Program-made: the position numbers and the translations under genes
Assembly (NCBI GenBank): GCA_019914995.1
Contig: CM034127.1
Span: 6,386,001 to 6,450,000, forward strand
Reading direction: 5' to 3'
From: Acanthochlamys bracteata
Lineage: Eukaryota; Streptophyta; Magnoliopsida; Pandanales; Velloziaceae
DNA length: 64,000 bases
The notes under the pieces: model-generated
The model's database searches: none
Seen by the model: the letters and a program-made list of their open reading frames with translations, nothing else
Told to the model about the DNA's origin: nothing
In this document: positions 60,801 through 64,000 of the stretch, in pieces
Layout of the letters: the number at the start of each line of letters is the position of its first letter
How positions within the stretch are numbered: the first letter of the stretch is position 1

Positions 60801-63690
60801 TCCAAATGAAATGATAAATGATGTACAATATGCTTACAAGAAGAATCTTTGCTATTTTTTATAGAATGTTCACTTGAACTTTATTTACCTGAGCTTGCAT
60901 GAGTCTTGTTGCACGATGTTTTCGTTATTAATAATCCTGGATACAACTTTTACATTTTGATGATTTTATATGCGATTTTGTGTATGTCCTTATTCTATGT
61001 TATCTAAAGATTATGTATAGCCTGGGACCAGCTTTTTATTGCAATTGGAAGTAATTTGTATTTTGGATGATTCTAGAAATAAAAAACAGGTTAAAATCTT
61101 CTAGTTCTGATGTGGAAGTACGTTGTGTGAGACCTACTCAACAAGCAATCAACTTTATAAGTTTGTTATAGTAGTTTTTTAGAAATTCTTGTAGTTTCAT
61201 ACAAGTCTTCATACAATATGTTTTTTGTAGACATCAATAGTTTCGACAATTTGGTTGCACCTGTCTCATTTTCCAAGTACGTAATGTTATTTTGGTGAGA
61301 ACTTAAGCTTCTTTTATGAATTTATTTTTTTATGGTAAAAAACTTTGTTATATTTGTCAGTGATGCAGTGATTGACATCATATATACAGATGCTGCAAAA
61401 GAGTAGAAGTTTAACTGCATCAATCTCAAGTAGGCCATATTATATAGGAACTTGAAGCTTACGGTGATTTAGAATGTTCCATGTGATGCATGAGAAGCTT
61501 CTTTTTACCTTATATGCACTTATTTGCATTTGAGAAACCTCTTTTCATCATATTAAGGAAACAAACAACTATGCAAATGTTGGAGTCCTACGTGTTTCAT
61601 GGGATTTGAATTGCTAATAAGAGGGCTAGTTGATATGGTAAAAGTGGCATGTTATGGCTTTTCTATTATAGCATAGTTGATTGCTCTCCGTAAATTTCTT
61701 GCTACACTATCAATGCAGAACCTTCGACGTGATTGGAGTGGCATGTCATGTAGAAATCAAATCCCTGTCTTTATATGAAATTTTTTGTTTTTATACATCA
61801 TGTACATGCAAAAAGAAAAGAAAGCTCAGATTGGGTTAGGATCACTGTTAGTGTTCAACGTTCATAGGTTCTGAGGGATTACTAATAAGCATTTATGTTA
61901 TGGTGCATTTCATTCACATATTTCAACTGACATAAACACATCTTATATTTGTCCAAGTTGTTTTACTGAATGTTGTCTCTTACTGACTGCTCTTTAGGTA
62001 GCATGTGCACTGCTGATGTCTGGTGAAAGATTGGATGAATTTACTGCTGTTAAGGATATCCTTGTGGACATGGGAACATATTTCCAAGTGCAGGTACTCC
62101 TTGGTTCTGATTGAGTTTCAGCTCTTGCATCATATATCGTCTTGTTGCAGCACTTTTCCATGTTATGTATTCTATGCTGATTCTTTGCAGGACGATTACC
62201 TGGATTGTTTCGGTGATCCTAAATTTATTGGCAAGGTTAATTTCTATTCTTATCCATGATTGATAATCCTTCTCCGAAATGGAGCTCATGTGGTTTAGGC
62301 ACATAAAGTATTCATGTTAGTGGTGTCTTTAATTGACAGATTGGCACAGATATTGAAGATTTTAAGTGCTCTTGGCTGGTTGTCCAAGCAATTGAACTTG
62401 CTAATGAGGCCCAAATGAAGATATTAAATGTAAGTAAATCTTGTAAAGACAGATAGGTCTGGCATTACCAATAAACTATTTGCTGAATCTATTCTATTTC
62501 AGGAAAACTATGGGAAGACAGATGTAGAATCTGTTGCCAAAGTAAAGGGTCTTTATAAAGATCTCAATCTCCAGGTTAGAGATAGGTCCTCATCTTTGTA
62601 CTACATTTTGATTGTCAAGTTGAACTATACTCTATCTTACTATAAGTGCATTTGGATTAAAAGACTAATTAAATAGAAAAAGTTTAAAAGTGTAGTTTCT
62701 TAATGTCATGTGTACTACATCCCTATAGCCTAAAATTTCACCTTTTTTGACCGTTTGGAGAGACAGTGTCGAATTTAATGTTTTACACAATTCTATCAAC
62801 TCTTTTTGTTTAGATAATTTCTCCTATCTAAATTCTTTATTAGATAATCTTCAAACTTTCTTGTGGTTTCTTTTCCAAATCAAATATAAAAATATAATCT
62901 TTCATTTTTCTATTACCCTTCTTGTCCTTTTCTCCTTTTACTATATTTCTGGGTGATCTAGTATTAGGGGTTGTTTGGGAAAGCTTTTCCCAAAAACTGA
63001 TTTTCATTTTTCCATAACTATGTTAATTACTGAGGAGCTTCAGTAAGACTTCTATGTTTGTTTTATTTGCTCAACCCAAGTGGTCTGATTTTCTAATTAG
63101 GATCTCAGTTTACTTCAGCAAAACCCAATCCTGTTTAAGGCTTAATTACTATTGAAAATTTTGAGTTCAATGTTGTATTTCTGTTGAAAACTCTCCCAAT
63201 GATTTATATAACCAACATTTAAGTGATAGAGAAGTTTTTCATTTAGTGTATGTTTCAACTACCATCAAGCTCACATTTTTCTTTCAGATTTTGAGTCTGT
63301 CACTTCACATATTTCAATTATTATTCTGAATTTTACTTTTACTTTCACAATTGAACTTTACTTCAATCAAAAATTTACACCAATTTTACTTCATATGCTT
63401 TAATTAATATTCCGAATTTTACTTCTATCGAATTTCACTTCTCTCTTAATTTTATTTTTATGAAATTTATTTTTATAGAATTCACTTTTATGTAAGTAGA
63501 ACAATCTCTTAGATTCGACTGTGTTAGTTCTCACAATTAAAGTTCTGTACTTCTCTTCCAGGCTATTTTTGAAGAGTACGAGAGCTCAAGCTACAAGCAC
63601 CTTATTGCTTCAATTGAAGCCCAGCCAAACAAAGCCGTGCAAGAAGCACTGAAGTCGTTCTTGCACAAGATCTATAAAAGGCAAAAGTAA
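57830..63690 (+). CDS. FPS: Farnesyl diphosphate synthase (350 aa, 12 exons)
   Basis: This enzyme condenses DMAPP or GPP with IPP to farnesyl diphosphate, the precursor of sterols and sesquiterpenes. It is cytosolic in plants. Exons: 57830-57964, 59121-59145, 59273-59388, 59504-59590, 60221-60337, 60421-60509, 60638-60689, 61998-62093, 62191-62235, 62340-62429, 62503-62574, 63562-63690. All introns are GT-AG and the summed frame is exact (1053 bp). Catalytic motifs: first Asp-rich motif DDIMD at residues 101-105 with Y96-F97 just before it (chain-length residues of eukaryotic FPS), followed by NSHTRRG, and second Asp-rich motif DDYLD at 240-244. [26 protein letters not shown] and the C-terminal KIYKRQK are conserved. 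Length is typical for plant cytosolic FPS. An in-frame ATG at 57818 would add MLKL, and a TAG at 57809 closes the frame above it. The alternate start gives no recognisable organelle transit peptide. Introns 1, 7 and 11 exceed 950 bp. Confidence 0.97.
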
Positions 63691-64000
63691 AAACTGAAGA
63701 TCTTTGTTTTCCATATGGCATTGCTTTTGGTTTTTAGTTTTGGTTTTCGACTATTTGGTGGCGTACTACTGCATCCATGCTGTGTCCCCTATTCTTAGGC
63801 ATATGAAAGCAGTGAGAGGTGTATAGTATGGTCGTGCTCAAACAGCCCTGGTATCCACCGAGTTTCATTCATTAGGGATTTAGGCCATGCTTGTAAGAGA
63901 TAACTTGGTAACTTCCTTGTGATGTTCTTTTGGTGTGACCGTTTTAAGATGTATTTGTTGCGTTCAGAATGGAGATTTTTTTTCTTTTTCTTGGTGTTTC
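63691..64000 (+). other. 3' UTR and downstream flank of FPS
   Basis: Non-coding sequence after TAA. TTTTTTTTCTTTTTC near the end of the window could belong to the next region. No other feature is seen. Confidence 0.4.

Noticed and set aside
62023-62304. Open frames over FPS exons 8-9
   Set aside because: They read through the intron and antisense. The exon model with DDYLD explains the region.
1-64000. CRISPR arrays, operons, bacterial promoters, rRNA or tRNA genes
   Set aside because: No such structures are visible, and introns and plant families identify nuclear plant DNA.

Overview
The window is nuclear DNA of a flowering plant. It is AT-rich, its genes have GT-AG introns, and the space between genes is packed with plant transposon relics (TRIM, Ty1/copia, hAT and Harbinger MITEs). 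All recognised proteins are land-plant families. I cannot resolve the family or genus.

Layout. 1-370 (+) holds the last two exons of a bifunctional riboflavin kinase/FMN hydrolase (FHY). 785-2065 (-) is a decayed, intron-retaining pseudogene of a plant Lung-7TM/GOST-type receptor. 7898-8878 (-) is a three-exon R2R3-MYB factor of 263 aa. 28.6-47.6 kb (-) carries four intact AWPM-19/PM19-like four-helix membrane protein genes with the same three-exon design. They form two subtypes (28.6 and 35.7 kb; 41.1 and 46.8 kb). A lone relic of their exon 2 lies at 33203-33370 in the opposite orientation. 57830-63690 (+) is a complete 12-exon farnesyl diphosphate synthase of 350 aa.

Between genes. Elements with visible ends and target-site duplications include two TRIMs of one family (2718-3247 and 23423-24015), a smaller TRIM (24215-24674), hAT-type MITEs with 8-bp duplications (11464-12325, 20127-20609, 30051-30898, 33490-34344, 37393-37964), a Harbinger-type MITE (5207-5433), a gag-only LTR element (14929-17825), and a fossil Ty1/copia element (about 51990-56630) holding a later solo-LTR-like insertion (54042-56258). 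A family of AT-rich foldback repeats about 250 bp long recurs more than ten times.

How the genes work together. The PM19-like genes form a tandem cluster. Three of the four have ABA-response (ACGTG) elements just upstream of a TATA box, which fits the ABA- and desiccation-linked expression known for the family. FHY, MYB and FPS are ordinary housekeeping or regulatory genes with no evident functional link to the cluster. I saw no clearly new biological system. The most useful observations are the PM19-like array with its relic copy and shared promoter module, the receptor pseudogene, and several well-bounded mobile elements.
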